A stretch of DNA of 64,000 nucleotides, taken from assembly GCF_003096195.1 (NCBI RefSeq), contig NZ_CP023004.1, forward strand, positions 411,299 through 475,298, given 5' to 3'. How positions within the stretch are numbered: position 1 is the first letter of the stretch; each line of letters starts with the position of its first letter. This document shows, one piece after another, positions 27,835-39,700 of the stretch. Under the pieces are notes generated by a model. That model saw only the letters and a program-made list of their open reading frames with translations, was not told where the DNA came from and did no database searches. Origin of the DNA: Ereboglobus luteus (GTDB taxonomy: Bacteria; Verrucomicrobiota; Verrucomicrobiia; Opitutales; Opitutaceae). Both the position numbers and the translations under genes were made by a program.

Positions 27835-29784
27835 TTATCTGGCCGGCGGCGCGAGGGGAATTATTCCGGCGAGGTCGCCTTCGTGAGTGGAGAGCATGTG
27901 GAAAAGGGCGTGCTTTGGGAGCGCGCTTTCGCGGATCAGGCCGCGGTTGGAAATCTGGCGCATTTCCCATTCGACGCGGTCGGCATAGACGCGGAAAACA
28001 CGGTAGGCGTTGGGCCACTCGACAAAGGCGGGGGTTTGGATGCAGACAATGCCGTTGCGCACGGCGACCTCGTTGTTGTGAAAATGCCCGTTGAAGGTGG
28101 CGATGACGTTGGGCGTCGCCTCGAGGATATCCATCACGTCCTTGTTCAGCAGCGGGTCACCGAGGTCGCAGCCGCTCGACGAGACGCCCCGCGCGAGATA
28201 AAATTCATAATGAGAAACGACGATGGTGGGTGTCTTGGTGTCGGCGGCGAGCGTGGCGCGGAGCCAGTCGAGCGCGCCGTCGCGGAGGGATGTGCCGCGC
28301 CCGCCCGTCCGGTGGTCCGTGACCGAGCCGTCCTTGCCGCGCCACCACGAGCCGTCGAGAACGATGAAGCGCAGGGGCGCGCGCGTGAAGGCGTAGTCGG
28401 TTTTTTCGGGACCGTCGGGAAAGAGTTTTGGAATGAAGTCGGCGATGTGCTCGCGGGACTTTTGGGAAAAGGTGTCGTGGTTGCCGACACAGGCGTATAC
28501 GGGCAGGCCGCCGCGTTTGACAGCGCGGGCGAAGTCCTTGTATTGGCGGGAGTGGCCGTAGTCGGTCATGTCGCCGGCAACGATGGCGTATTCGACGCCC
28601 TGGCGCTTGAGCTGCCGGAAAGTGGTTTCGAGTTCGCCGGCGCTGGCGCCCATGATTTTGGTGTTGGCCCATTCGAAGCGACCGGTGCCGAGATGCGGGT
28701 CGGTGAGGAGGGCGAAAGTGTGCAACGGTTTTTGGGCGGGAGCAGCGTCGGCGCGCAGTTCGAGTTTCTTGAAAAGACCGGCGGGGCGGAAATGCGGACC
28801 GGCAACGGCGATGTAGTGGCGCCCCTTGGAGAGGCGAAACTTGTTGAGCTGGATTTCGGCGGGCGGACGTTCGCCGCGCACTTCGGGCGCCGCCGCGGGG
28901 CGTCCGTGAGTGTAGGTCGCGCGCCACGGAGTGGCGGTGGCGATGTTGGGGGCGGCGACGATGGTGTCGTCCGCGAGCACATAGGCGCGGAGTCCGGGGC
29001 GCAGATCGGCGTCGGGCTCAAGTTGGACGGAACCGGTGACGTTGATATCCTCCCTGGCGTCGACCGCAAAAACCAGCATGCCCTCGGCGGGGATGATCGT
29101 TCCGGGCGAGGAGGGCGCGGCGATGTCCGTGGAGACGGTGTCGGAAAGGAAAGCGGCGTTGCGGGCGTCGAGCGTGACGGCGGCGCCGGGTGCGAGCGCG
29201 GTGACGCGGCGCGCGGCGGCTTTGTTGACGGCGGTTTCGACCTTGGGCCAAACATCGCCGGGGAGTCCCGACAAATCGCCGATATTGACCGAGAGGTCGT
29301 CGAACCACGCGACGCCCTTGACCTTGAAGTTGAGGGAGACATCCCTGTCCGCCGGATGCCAGTCGGAGGCGCGCAGGACGCCGCGCACGAGATTCCACTC
29401 GCCCGGCTTGATGTGGCTGCCGACGTTGAGAATGCTTTGGCGCCCCACACCCTCGCCGACATCGGCCGAGACATAGATGTCAACCATCGCGTCTTTTTCC
29501 ACGAAGACCCACACGGAAAACTCCAGGTCTGTGGTGAAGTCCATCATGTTGCTGAGGGAGAAAAAGGCGCTGCCGCCCCAGTCCGCGGTGGACTCGATGC
29601 GCAGGGAGGATTTGCCGGTGTGCGCGCGGGTGGTGTCGATCGAGTGCTTGGGATTGAAGGCGAAGGCGATTCTGGGCGGCAGGCGACCTTCGAAGTTGGC
29701 GTCAACCAGCGGTGTCGCCAGCGCGGGCGCGGCGGTTGCGAGCGCGAGGATGAGCGGGAGGATAATTGATGGTTTGGTTTTCAT
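27835..29784 (-). CDS. Secreted metallophosphoesterase with N-terminal jelly-roll-like domain
   Basis: Calcineurin-like phosphoesterase, about 649 aa, exported by a signal peptide (SIILPLILALATAAPALA). The N-terminal 170 residues look like a carbohydrate-binding jelly roll (VDANFEGRLPPRIAF, SNMMDFTTDLEFSVWV), a middle domain follows, and the catalytic part shows the metal-binding motifs in order: LLTDPHLG, VAGDMTD, VGNHDTFS, VVSHYEF, NGHFHNN. ATG at 29784 was chosen (MKTKPSIILP), 4 bp after the GH2 stop; a TTG at 29799 is less likely. A phosphatase or phosphodiesterase among glycosidases suggests a phosphorylated or teichoic-type glycan substrate, which is inference. Confidence 0.87.
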   Translation of the reverse strand: MKTKPSIILPLILALATAAPALATPLVDANFEGRLPPRIAFAFNPKHSIDTTRAHTGKSSLRIESTADWGGSAFFSLSNMMDFTTDLEFSVWVFVEKDAMVDIYVSADVGEGVGRQSILNVGSHIKPGEWNLVRGVLRASDWHPADRDVSLNFKVKGVAWFDDLSVNIGDLSGLPGDVWPKVETAVNKAAARRVTALAPGAAVTLDARNAAFLSDTVSTDIAAPSSPGTIIPAEGMLVFAVDAREDINVTGSVQLEPDADLRPGLRAYVLADDTIVAAPNIATATPWRATYTHGRPAAAPEVRGERPPAEIQLNKFRLSKGRHYIAVAGPHFRPAGLFKKLELRADAAPAQKPLHTFALLTDPHLGTGRFEWANTKIMGASAGELETTFRQLKRQGVEYAIVAGDMTDYGHSRQYKDFARAVKRGGLPVYACVGNHDTFSQKSREHIADFIPKLFPDGPEKTDYAFTRAPLRFIVLDGSWWRGKDGSVTDHRTGGRGTSLRDGALDWLRATLAADTKTPTIVVSHYEFYLARGVSSSGCDLGDPLLNKDVMDILEATPNVIATFNGHFHNNEVAVRNGIVCIQTPAFVEWPNAYRVFRVYADRVEWEMRQISNRGLIRESALPKHALFHMLSTHEGDLAGIIPLAPPAR

Positions 29785-29788
29785 GCTT

Positions 29789-31636
29789 TTATTTTTCAAG
29801 CAGGGCGTCGATGACGGCGCGGTTGGCTGCGCGGACAGCGGCGGCGTCCATTTTCAGGATTTTGCGGTCGTAGGTGTAGAATCCGTTGGCCTCGATTTCG
29901 ACGTCGGTCGTCTGTGTGTAAACGGCGGCGGAATAACCTTCGGCAACCATGGCCTTCAGCATTTTTGTGTATTCAACATACTTCGCCGTGAGGTCGTCCT
30001 TGCCGGCGAACTTAACCTTTCCGTAGCCCCAGTTCTTGTCGTCCTGCTGCCAGAGGTGGCCGGGCAGCGGAAGGGCGAGGCCGCCGTATTCGCCGAGCAC
30101 GAGCGCGAGGTTTGTGTAGCCGGGAAACATCCGCGGCTCCGGGTAATGGTGGAAGTCAACAATGTCGCCGCACGCGCGCATGTTGCCGCCGCTGGCCGCG
30201 TTGACGAGGCGCGAGGGATCGCGCTCTTTCGTCCACTTGGCGATTCTTTCCGTGTCGAACTGGCCCCACGCCTCGTTGAACGGCACCCATACGACGACCG
30301 AGGGATGGCCCTTGCAGAAGTCCATGATTTCGCCCCATTCCTTTTGGAAATTATCCTTCGAGAGCGGCGTGCGCAGCGTGTCGATTCCGCCGCCGAGCGT
30401 GTTGCGGCCCCACTTCGCGCCGAGGCCGTAGCTGTGCGTGCTGGGCATGTCCTGCCACACGAGAATGCCTTCGCGGTCACAGTGGTAATACCAGCGCTGC
30501 GGCTCCACTTTCACGTGCTTGCGAATCATGTTAAAGCCGAGCTCCTTGGTCTTGATAATGTCAAACAACAGCGCCTCGTCGGTCGGCGCGGTGTAGAGGC
30601 CGTCGGGCCACCAGCCTTGGTCGAGCGGGCCGAAGTGAAAATAGTTTTTCCCGTTCAATTGCATGCGCACCATGCCGGAGGCGTCGCGCTTCATGGAGAT
30701 TTTGCGGAAGGCGGCGTAGGAGCGTATTTCGTCGGCGGTTTTGCCGCCGGAGAGAAGGCGCGCGCGCAGGTCGTAGAGTTTCGGGTTTTCCGGCGACCAG
30801 AGCGTCGGGTTTTTCAACGTGAGCGTCAGGGCTTCGCCGGCGTTGCCGCGCGCGGTGGCGACGATCTTGTTGTTGTCAACCAGCTCCACTTCGACGGTGG
30901 CGGACGCGGCGGTGTCGACGGTCACGGCGAGTGTGCCGGCGTCGATGTCGGAGACGGCTTGAATGTCCTTGATATGATTGGGTGCGACGGGTTCGAGCCA
31001 GACGGTTTGCCAGATGCCGGTGACGGCGGTATACCAAATTTTGTAAGGGTTGCGCGATTGCTTGCCGACGGGATTGTCGGAGGCGTCGGTCGGGTCCCAA
31101 ACGCGGACGACGAGTGTGTTCGGACCGGAGGCATTGAGGCTGCGGGTGATGTCGAAGGTGAACGGCGCAAAGCCGCCGGTGTGCGAGCCGACGGGGTCGC
31201 CGTTGACATACACATCGGCGCGCCAGTCAACCGCGCCAAAATGCAGGAGCACGTTTTTCCCTTTCCACGCGGCGGCGGAGGGAACGGTGAACTCCAGCTT
31301 ATACCAAAGCTCGTTGTCCGGGCCGACCTCGCGCTGGACGCCGGAGAGCGAGGATTCGACGGGAAATGGAACGAGTATCCTGCCGTCGAAAGTCGCGGGA
31401 CGGGCGGCTCCCTTCGGCTTGATGGCATAATCCCACAAGCCGTTAAGGTTCTGCCAGTCCGTGCGAACCATGCGGGGTCGCGGATACTCGGGAAGTGGAT
31501 TCGCGGACGAGACTTGTCCGGCCCAGGGCGTCTTGATGCGGTTTCCGGCGGGCGCCCACGGGTCGGGCGCGGCGGCGGAAACGGCGCATGAAAGCGCGAG
31601 CGAGATGACGAAAATCGGGAAGGCGGTGTGTTTCAT
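29789..31636 (-). CDS. Secreted GH2-family glycoside hydrolase
   Basis: 615-aa retaining exo-glycosidase of the beta-galactosidase/glucuronidase/mannosidase family. Signal peptide ends near SCAVSAAA. The sandwich domain (WYKLEFTVPSAAAWKGKNVLLHFGAVDWRADVYVNG), immunoglobulin-like domain and TIM barrel are in normal order. Acid/base Glu455 is in WVPFNEAWGQ, and the nucleophile candidate Glu516 in ALVLGEYGG. The protein lacks the long C-terminal domains of LacZ. It lies 43 bp after the GH127 gene and is followed within 4 bp by the phosphoesterase, so all three are probably made as one set. Exact substrate is unknown; paired with GH127 an arabinose-containing glycan is plausible. Confidence 0.9.
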   Translation of the reverse strand: MKHTAFPIFVISLALSCAVSAAAPDPWAPAGNRIKTPWAGQVSSANPLPEYPRPRMVRTDWQNLNGLWDYAIKPKGAARPATFDGRILVPFPVESSLSGVQREVGPDNELWYKLEFTVPSAAAWKGKNVLLHFGAVDWRADVYVNGDPVGSHTGGFAPFTFDITRSLNASGPNTLVVRVWDPTDASDNPVGKQSRNPYKIWYTAVTGIWQTVWLEPVAPNHIKDIQAVSDIDAGTLAVTVDTAASATVEVELVDNNKIVATARGNAGEALTLTLKNPTLWSPENPKLYDLRARLLSGGKTADEIRSYAAFRKISMKRDASGMVRMQLNGKNYFHFGPLDQGWWPDGLYTAPTDEALLFDIIKTKELGFNMIRKHVKVEPQRWYYHCDREGILVWQDMPSTHSYGLGAKWGRNTLGGGIDTLRTPLSKDNFQKEWGEIMDFCKGHPSVVVWVPFNEAWGQFDTERIAKWTKERDPSRLVNAASGGNMRACGDIVDFHHYPEPRMFPGYTNLALVLGEYGGLALPLPGHLWQQDDKNWGYGKVKFAGKDDLTAKYVEYTKMLKAMVAEGYSAAVYTQTTDVEIEANGFYTYDRKILKMDAAAVRAANRAVIDALLEK

Positions 31637-31679
31637 TGCAATGGTGTGAAGCGGTTGGGAAGCGACTGGGCGGCGCGGC

Positions 31680-33737
31680 TCATCTGACCACGGGGAATTG
31701 CGAAATTCTAAGCGTGGTGCAGCCGTAGGGAATCAACGTGACCTCCCCGCCCTCCGGGCCGCGCGCGGGACGCGGGTTGCGGTGCGAGTGCGGGATCGGG
31801 CCGGCGCTTTCGTTATACAAGCCCCATTGGGGAATCTCGCGCACGCGCGCCTTGATTTGGACGGGGGCGTTTTCGGGATTCCAAAAATAATCCGCCTTTT
31901 GTTTCTCAGGGTCGATCTCGACCTTGAAGGCCGTCGCCGGTTTTTTCCGGTCAAAGCTGACGAGCGCGTAGTTCCATTTGTCGGGTGTGGTGACTTCGTA
32001 ATATTCCTCGCCGAACTCGGCCGTGTCGCGCTCGGGGAAACTCTTGCGCGTCCATTGCTCGGTCAACCGCAGCGCATATACGAGCGGGCCGCGCTCGACC
32101 GCGACGGAGTTTTCATACCAGGCGGAGACGCGCACCTCCATGGGCAGGCGCAGTTCCACGCAATCGCCGTCCGACCATGCGCGCGAAACCACGGCGATGC
32201 CGCCGGCGGGCGCGGCAAACACGGGCGCGCCGTTAACCGTGATGGACGCGTTTTCACACCAGCCGGGAATGCGCAGGTGCAGGGGAAACGCGACGGCGCC
32301 GGTCGCGTCGTCGGCGAAGCGCACGGTGAAGCGAATCGTGTCGTCCATGGGATAACGGGTGTCCTCGGTTATTTTCACGCGGCGTCCGTCGGCAACGGCG
32401 GCGGTGATTTCGGAGGGCGCGTAAACGAGCGCGGCCAAGCCGCGGTCGGGCGTGGCGTGCCAGAGGTGCTGGGTGAACTTGGGCCAGCCTTGGTGCATGT
32501 TCGAGGCGCAGCAGGGATAGCCGGTGATCAGGCCGAAGACGAGGTTGGTGCCGCCGTTCTCGACGTTGAAGTTTCGCGCATGGCGCGTGCACATGACCTG
32601 GTTGGCCTGCTGGAAATACTGTTTGGTCATGAAGTCGTCGGCGATTTGCGCGGGCAGCGCGTTGAAGGCGACGCGTTCCAGGCGATCGGCGAATTCCGTG
32701 TCGCCGGTTATGCCGAGCATGACTTCGAGCGAATACATGAACTCGACCGCCGAGCAGAGCTCCGAGCCGTGCGTGGGATCGCCGCCGCGAAGCGCCTCGT
32801 CGCCGCCATACATGCCCTGCGCCTGCCCGCTGAAACGGCGAATGTCGGCGAGGGCTTTTTTCACCGCGTCGAGGTGCTTTTTTTCGGGCTGCTGCTGGTA
32901 ATACACAATCGGCGTCTTGATACCCTGGGCGAGGTTGACGCAGTGGATGGTGTCCACCTGCGAGAGCATGTCGCCCTTGAGAAACGCGCTTGTGTAATCA
33001 ACGCCCTGCCGGTGCAGGAGCCTGGCGAGGTCGAGGAGGAACGCGTCGCCGGTGATGTTATACAGCCAATACACGGCCTGGAGATTGTCGCACACGCGGT
33101 ATTCGGCCCAGAAAGTCCAGCGGCCAAGCGGGTAATTGGGCAGGGTTTTCAGTTGATACTGGAAATACTTTGTCATGAACGGGGGCACCCGCTCGTCGCC
33201 CGTGGCGGAGTAATGCTGTTGCAGGATTTTGAGGACGACCATGCGCGGCCACCAGTCGGCGGAGTTGTTGCGCTGCAAACCGAACTCCGCGGCGTAGTCC
33301 GTGGCCGGGCCGAAATAGCCGTCCTCGCGCTGGCTGGCGAGCGCCCACTCGATCCACGGGCGAACCTTGTCCTTCAGCGCCTGGTCGTCCAGCAGGTAAG
33401 CGAGCGGCAGGAGGCCGTCGATCCAGTAGGGACCGCGCTCCCACTGGTCGCCGTCGCCGCCGAGCCAGCCGTTGCGCGGGCCCATGACTTGCGGGTAAAG
33501 CGTGTCCATTTGCCCCGTGGCGCCGGACTTCTGGCGGAGCAGCATTTCCTGCAACCAGCCTTTCGCCTTGATGCTGCCCAGCGGCATTTCAACGTAGGGT
33601 TTTTGCACCAACGGCGCGCGGTTGTTGAGCGGCGCGGGCGAGGCGGCCAGCGCGGACGAAAAAAGGCACGCGGCCAGAATAGAAGACACAAGCGGGCGAG
33701 GCATGTTTGCGCGAAAGAGAGTTAGGAAGCGGTGCAT
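31680..33737 (-). CDS. Secreted GH127-type beta-L-arabinofuranosidase (DUF1680)
   Basis: 685-aa enzyme of the family that removes beta-L-arabinofuranose using a cysteine nucleophile and a zinc site. The zinc/catalytic pieces are present: Glu and Cys in HGSELCSAVEF, and the double Cys in GYPCCASNMHQGW. The (alpha/alpha)6 barrel signature RNGWLGGDGDQWERGPYWIDGL is clear. A signal peptide lies at SSILAACLFSSALAASP; ATG at 33737 is 2 bp after the giant autotransporter stop, and an internal ATG at 33704 would also give a signal peptide. Close spacing to both neighbours indicates one transcript. GH146 and related families share much of this fold, so the exact linkage is uncertain. Confidence 0.88.
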   Translation of the reverse strand: MHRFLTLFRANMPRPLVSSILAACLFSSALAASPAPLNNRAPLVQKPYVEMPLGSIKAKGWLQEMLLRQKSGATGQMDTLYPQVMGPRNGWLGGDGDQWERGPYWIDGLLPLAYLLDDQALKDKVRPWIEWALASQREDGYFGPATDYAAEFGLQRNNSADWWPRMVVLKILQQHYSATGDERVPPFMTKYFQYQLKTLPNYPLGRWTFWAEYRVCDNLQAVYWLYNITGDAFLLDLARLLHRQGVDYTSAFLKGDMLSQVDTIHCVNLAQGIKTPIVYYQQQPEKKHLDAVKKALADIRRFSGQAQGMYGGDEALRGGDPTHGSELCSAVEFMYSLEVMLGITGDTEFADRLERVAFNALPAQIADDFMTKQYFQQANQVMCTRHARNFNVENGGTNLVFGLITGYPCCASNMHQGWPKFTQHLWHATPDRGLAALVYAPSEITAAVADGRRVKITEDTRYPMDDTIRFTVRFADDATGAVAFPLHLRIPGWCENASITVNGAPVFAAPAGGIAVVSRAWSDGDCVELRLPMEVRVSAWYENSVAVERGPLVYALRLTEQWTRKSFPERDTAEFGEEYYEVTTPDKWNYALVSFDRKKPATAFKVEIDPEKQKADYFWNPENAPVQIKARVREIPQWGLYNESAGPIPHSHRNPRPARGPEGGEVTLIPYGCTTLRISQFPVVR

Positions 33738-33739
33738 GA

Positions 33740-36700
33740 TTAGAATTGATGCGAGTAGCCGAGGCTGAAGGCCCAGGGCTGTTTGTAGTCGGAACCATAG
33801 GCGGCGTCGTAATCGAGATAGAGGCGGTTGCCGGGAGCGGGCTCCCAGATGACACCGACTCCGGCCTCGGCACGAACACCGTCGAGATTGGGACGGCGGC
33901 TGAAGCGGTAGCCGAAATTATCAACAACAGAGACCTTCCCGCCGCTGCTGCTTTCGTTGACGGCGCCGAGGCGGCCGTGAACTTGGAGGCGCGAGCCGCC
34001 GGCGAGATCGAACGCGCGTCCGGTGAGAACGCGGGCGCGGGCGATGACGATATCGGTGGCGTCGGGGTCGATGTTGATCGAGGTGCCGGCGGCGGCATTG
34101 GAGGCGGTGTCGCCGGAGGGATTGATGCGCGAGATGCCCGCGTGGACGGAGGGCTCGACGAACCAGCCTTTGTCGAGTTGGAAGCGGCGGCCCGCCTCGA
34201 GCGCGAATCCAAACGCGCTGGAGGAGCGCTCCGCCGTGGTGACGCGGTCGCTTTGGTCGGCGGAATCGAGGTCGGTTTTCAGGCTCGCCCCGGTCAGGCT
34301 GGCGCTGACAAACCAGCCTTCGGAATGCTGCCAGAGGGCGTAAAACCCGCCGCCGAGAAAATCGCTGTCGCTGTCGGCCGACCCGGCAAAGGGCATGGCG
34401 CGGAAGTCCTGCGAGGCATGGGCGTAGGCGAGATAGGCGCCGGTGTGAAGGACCGAGTTGTCGAGCCGCCATGCGTAATCGCCGCCGATGGCGACGCCCA
34501 GGTTGTCGAGGGTGAAGTTGCGCTCGGCATCAATGGAAACATGGCCGGCGTGCGCGCGAGTCCAGAGCGAGACACCCATGTCATCGGAAACGGGTTGGGA
34601 ACGGAGGTCGTCAAGGCGGCGGGCGGCATTGTCGCGCGCGGCGTGCCAGAGGATGTTTTGCGCGGCGGGAACACCGAAGACCGTCTCAGCGGCCGCGCTC
34701 GGATCGGGCGCGTCAAAGCCGACCGAGCCGTCAGGGCGCGTCTGGACGGGGAAGAACGCCGCGCCCCGGTCATAACCGCCGACAAAGGTGGCGTCGTTCA
34801 GGCCGGCGTTGGCGAAATCGACGAGCGTGAGGTAATCGAGTTCTTTTTCGAGAAATCCGCCGGCATCGGCGCGGAGGTCGGTGATGATGAGGCGGTGCGT
34901 GCCGGTTGCGTCGCCGGAGACGAGCAGGAGACTGCTGGTGTGGTCGTCCGAGTTGATTGTCATCAGGAACGTGCCGGAGCCCGCGAGGGACGGGACGTTG
35001 AGCGTGCGTTGCGATCCGTCGGCTAGCGGAACGGAAAGGTCGACAATGCTGTTGTTGATGAGTTGTCCGTTCAGGCTGGCGAGGGCGTTTTCACCGATGT
35101 AGCGGAGCACGCCGCCGTTGACGAGGGTGAAGCCCGTGTAGCTGTTGCTGGAGCTGATGAGGAGTGTGCCGTCGCCGGTCTTGACGAGCGAGGAACCGTC
35201 CCAGTTGCCCGCGGCAAGTTTGTCGACGAGGGGAATGTCCACCTCGAAAGTCTCACCGCCTGCGAGGTCAAAGACACCGGAGAGCGCGTAGCCGACGCGG
35301 TAATCGGTGCCGTCGATGACCTGGCGCTCGACGGTGATGTAGCTGGGCAGACCGCTGACGCCGGTGATGGCGGCGTCGGCAAACTCGCCCGTGATGCCGC
35401 CCGTGGCGCGGAGGAGGAGATAGGTGTCGGTGGGTATTTCGCTGGCCTTCGTGATGCCGGTGACGGCGCCCGAGAGGCCCGAGACATTGAGCTGGCCGTT
35501 GAGCGAGGCGGTGCTGGCGATCACGAACGGAGTCTCCGCGTCATGTCCGGAAAAATCGACGGCCAAGGTCGATGCCGCGTTTTGCGAATACGCGCCGGCC
35601 GACGAGACGAGGCCCTGGCCGGTGATGACGAGCGTGCCGACGCCGTTGTTGCCGACGGTCAGGTTGCCCGTGTTTTGCCAGAGACCGGCGACGGTGGCGG
35701 TGCCGCTGCCCGTGGCGTTTTTTCCGATGAAGCTGTTGTTGCCGGAGAGCGTGCCGCCGGTCTTGATTTCGAGCACGCCGACGCCGTTGTTGCCGACATT
35801 GAGATCACCGGTGTTTCGCCAGAGGCCGCCATCGTTGATGATGACCGTGCCGCTCGCATTGGCGGCGTTGGCGATCCATGTGCCGATACTTTCAACGACG
35901 CCACCGTCATTGATGGTGAGCAGCGCGTTGGCGCCGGCTCCGCCCGCGACCACAAAATCGCCCGTGCTCCGCCAAAGGCCATCGACGGAAACGGTGCCGC
36001 GGGAGTCGGCGTAGAGACCGATGTAGGCGTAATTATTTGTGACGGTGCCGCCGGCGAGGATGTTGAGCGCGCCCGTGCCATAGCTGCCGATGTTGAGGTT
36101 GGCGCTGTTTTGCCAGAGGCCGTCAACCGTGACCGAGCCATTCGCGGCCGCGGCGTAACCGATGTGGGCGGTGCCGTTGGTGACGGTGCCGCTGCCGAGG
36201 ATGCTCATGACGCCTGTGCCGGATTGCGCGACGGTGAGACCGCCGCTGTTTGTCCAGAGGCCGCCGACCGTGGCCGTGCCGCTGCCGGTGGCGTTGTTGC
36301 CGATGCCGCCGAAGACGCCGGCGAGCGTGCCGCCCGTTTTGATTTCGAGCACGCCGACGCCGTTGTTGCCGACAAAAATATTGCCGGTGCTTTGCCAGAG
36401 GCCGCCGGTGTTGACGACGACCGTGCCGCTCGCGGTGGCGTGGTTGGCGATCCATGTGCCGACGCTTTCAACCGCACCACCATTGTTAATGGTGAGCAGC
36501 GCGCCGGCGTTGGTTCCGCCTGCGACCACAAAATTGCCGCCAATCCGCAACGCGCCGCCGACCGTGGCCGTGCCGGTGGAATTGGTGTTGTTGCCCATGG
36601 TGAGGTCGCCGGTGTTTTGCCAAAGACCGCCGGCATTGATGGTGGCGGCGCCGGTGGAATTGGCGTCGAAGCCGATGTAGCCCGCGCCGTCGTTGGTAAC

Positions 36701-39700
36701 GGTGCCGCCGCCGAGAATGTCGAGCACACCCGCGCCCGCACTGCCGACATGAAGGGCGGAGGCGTTCCGCCAGAGACCGGCGACCGTGGCGGTGCCGCTG
36801 CCGGCGCCAAAGAGTCCGATATAGCCGGCATTGCTGGTGACCGTGCCGCCGACACGAATGTCGAGCGCGCCCGTGCCGTGGCTGCCGATGTTGAGGTTGG
36901 CGCCGTTTTGCCAGAGGCCGTCAACCGTGACCGAGCCATTCGCGGCCGCGGCGTAACCGATGTGAGCGGTGCCGTTGGTGACGGTGCCGCTGCCGAGGAT
37001 GCTCATGACGCCTGTGCCGGATTGGGCGACGGTGAGGCCACCGCTGTTTGTCCAGAGTCCGCCAACCGTGGCCGTGCCGCTGCCGGTGGCGTTGTTGCCG
37101 ATGCCGCCGAAGACTCCGGCGAGCGTGCCGCCCGTCTTGATTTCGAGCACGCCGACGCCGTTGTTGCCGACAAAAATATTACCGGTGCTCCGCCAGAGGC
37201 CGCCGTTGTTGACGACGACCGTGCCGCTTGCCGTGGCGTGGTTGGCGATCCATGTGCCGGCACTCTCGACGACACCACCGGAGTTGATGGTGAGCAGCGC
37301 GGCGGAATTGGCTCCGGCGCCGACCACAAAATTGCCGCCGATCCACCAGTCTCCGCCGACAGTGGCCGCGCCCTTGGAATTGGCATTGTTGGCAATGGTG
37401 ACGGCGTCCGTGTTTCGCCAGAGTCCGGCGATGTTGACGGTGCCGCTGGCATTTGCGCCGGAGCCGATGTGGCTTGCGCCGGTGTTGAGGACACTGCCGC
37501 TGGCAAGGATGTCGAGGAACCCCGTGCCGTTGCTGCCAACGTGGAGGAGCCCGCTGTTCGTCCAAAGACCGCCGACCGTGGCGGTGCCGCTGCCGCCGGC
37601 GTTTTTGCCAATGTAGCTGTTGTTTCCCGAAAGCGTGCCGCCGACATTGAGTTTGAGAACGCCGGCGCCGTTGTTGCCGATGTTAAGGTCGCCGGTGTTG
37701 CGCCAGAGACCGCCGCTGTTGATGACAACCGTGCCGCTCGCGGTGGCGTGGTTGGAAATCCATGTGCCGACACTCTCGACCGTGCCGCCGTTGTTGATGG
37801 TGAGCAGCGCGGAGGAATTGGCCCCGGCGCCGACCTCAAAATTACCGGTGCTCTGCCAAAAGCCGGCAACCGTGACCGTGCCACTGGAGTTCGCGCCGGA
37901 GCCGATAATGCTCGCGGCATTGGTGACGGTGCCGCCGGAAAGAATGTCGAGCACGCCCGCGCCTCCGCTGCCAACGTGGAGGTTGCCGGCGTTTTTCCAA
38001 ACCCCGCCGACGGTGGCTGCGCCCCGGGCTCCGGCGTTGAGGCCGAGGTATCCGTAATTATTGGTGACGGTGCCACCCGCGATGACCGTGAGCACTCCGG
38101 TGCCGCTGGTGCCGATGTTGAGATTCATGTTGTTTTGCCAGAGGCCGGCGACGGTGGCGGTGCCGCTCGCGGCCCCACCCCAGCCGATGTGAATATTGCC
38201 ATTGGTTGTGACGGTGCCGGTGTCGAGGATGTTGAGAAATCCCCTGCCGTTTTGCGCAACAGTCAGACCGCCGCTGTTTGAAATGAGCCCGCCGACAATG
38301 GCGGCGCCGTTGCCGGAGGCGTTGTTGCCGACGGTAAGGGATACACCGGAGAGCGTGCCGCCCGCCTTGATTTCGAGCGTGCCCGCGCCGTTGTTGCCGG
38401 CATTGATGTGGCCGGTGCTCCGCCAAAGGCCGCCGTTGTTGATGACAACCGTGCCGCTCGCCGTGGTGGAGTTTGCGATCCATGTGCCGACAGTGGAAAG
38501 CGTGCCGCCGTTGTTTATCGTGAGCAGCGCGGAAGAATTGGCTCCGGCGGCGACCTCAAAATTACCGGTGTTCCGCCAAAGTCCATCCACCGTGGCCGTG
38601 CCGCTGGAGTTCGCGCCGGCGCCAAGAATTCCCGCGCCGTTGACGACCGTGCCCGTGCCGAGAATGTTAAGCACGCCCGAGCCTCCGCCGGAGCCGACGT
38701 GGAGGTGTCCGGTGCTTTGCCAATAGCCGGAGACATTGGCCGTGCCGCTCGCGCCGGCGGCTCCTCCGACGATGCCGGCGGCGTTGCTGCCAGTCCACCC
38801 GGTGATGGAGAGTTGCCCCGCGTTAACCAGCGTGGTGCCGGTGTGATAATTAGTGGCCGAAAGTATGAGCGTGCCGTCGCCGAGCTTCACGAGCGACTTG
38901 CCGTCCCAGTTGACGGAGCCGGGGCCGCCGTTTGCCGTCGTGCGATCAACAAGCCCCACTCCTTCGGCGCCGCTGAGGGAGGGAAGCGCATCGATGACAA
39001 ATGTATCGCCGGCGCCAATGGTCATGGTGCCGCTGTTGTTGGCGGCGTCGGCATACCAGCGCAGGCCGTAGCCGGCGGACAAAATTTTACCGCCGTTGGA
39101 AACAAACGCGCCGCCATAAACATAATCGACGCCCGCGGGGACGGCGGCTAGGCCGGTGACTTGTGAAAACGAGCCGCTGATTGCGCCGGTCGCGGCGATT
39201 ATCTGATAAAACGCCAGTCCGCTGGCGCTGCCGCCGTTGGCAAAGGCGGGGGCGTTTTTCAAGACGAGCGTGCCGGAGAGGCTGGCGCTGCCCGCGCGCA
39301 CAAAGGGCGCGCTGGCGGCGCGGCCGGAGACGTCAACGGACAGCGTCGAGACGGCGTTTTGCGAATACGCGCCGCCAACGGTGACAAGTCCGTCGCCGAG
39401 GAGGTTGAGCGTGGCCGTGCCGCTGTTGCCGACAGTGAGGTTGCCGCTGTTTGCCCAGAGACCGGCGACGGTGGCGGTGCCGCGCCCCGTGGCGTTTTTG
39501 CCGATGAAGCTGTTGTTGCCGGAGAGTGTGCCACCGGCCTTGAGCTCAAGCACGCCGACACCGTTGTTGCCGATGTTGAGATCGCCCGTGTTGCGCCAGA
39601 GGCCGCCGCTGTTGATGACAACCGTGCCGCTCGCCGTGGTGGCGTTTGCGATCCATGTGCCGACGCTTTCAACCGTGCCGCCGTTGTTGATGGTGAGCAA

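Noticed and set aside
27883-29769. 628-aa plus-strand frame opposite the metallophosphoesterase
   Set aside because: Antisense shadow: Gly/Val/Asp-rich with no motif, while the minus strand has a full set of metal-binding motifs.
35063-38281. 1072-aa plus-strand frame opposite the giant autotransporter
   Set aside because: It mirrors the repeat structure of the real gene; high GC and low stop density create long antisense frames. No signal peptide, start context or family likeness.
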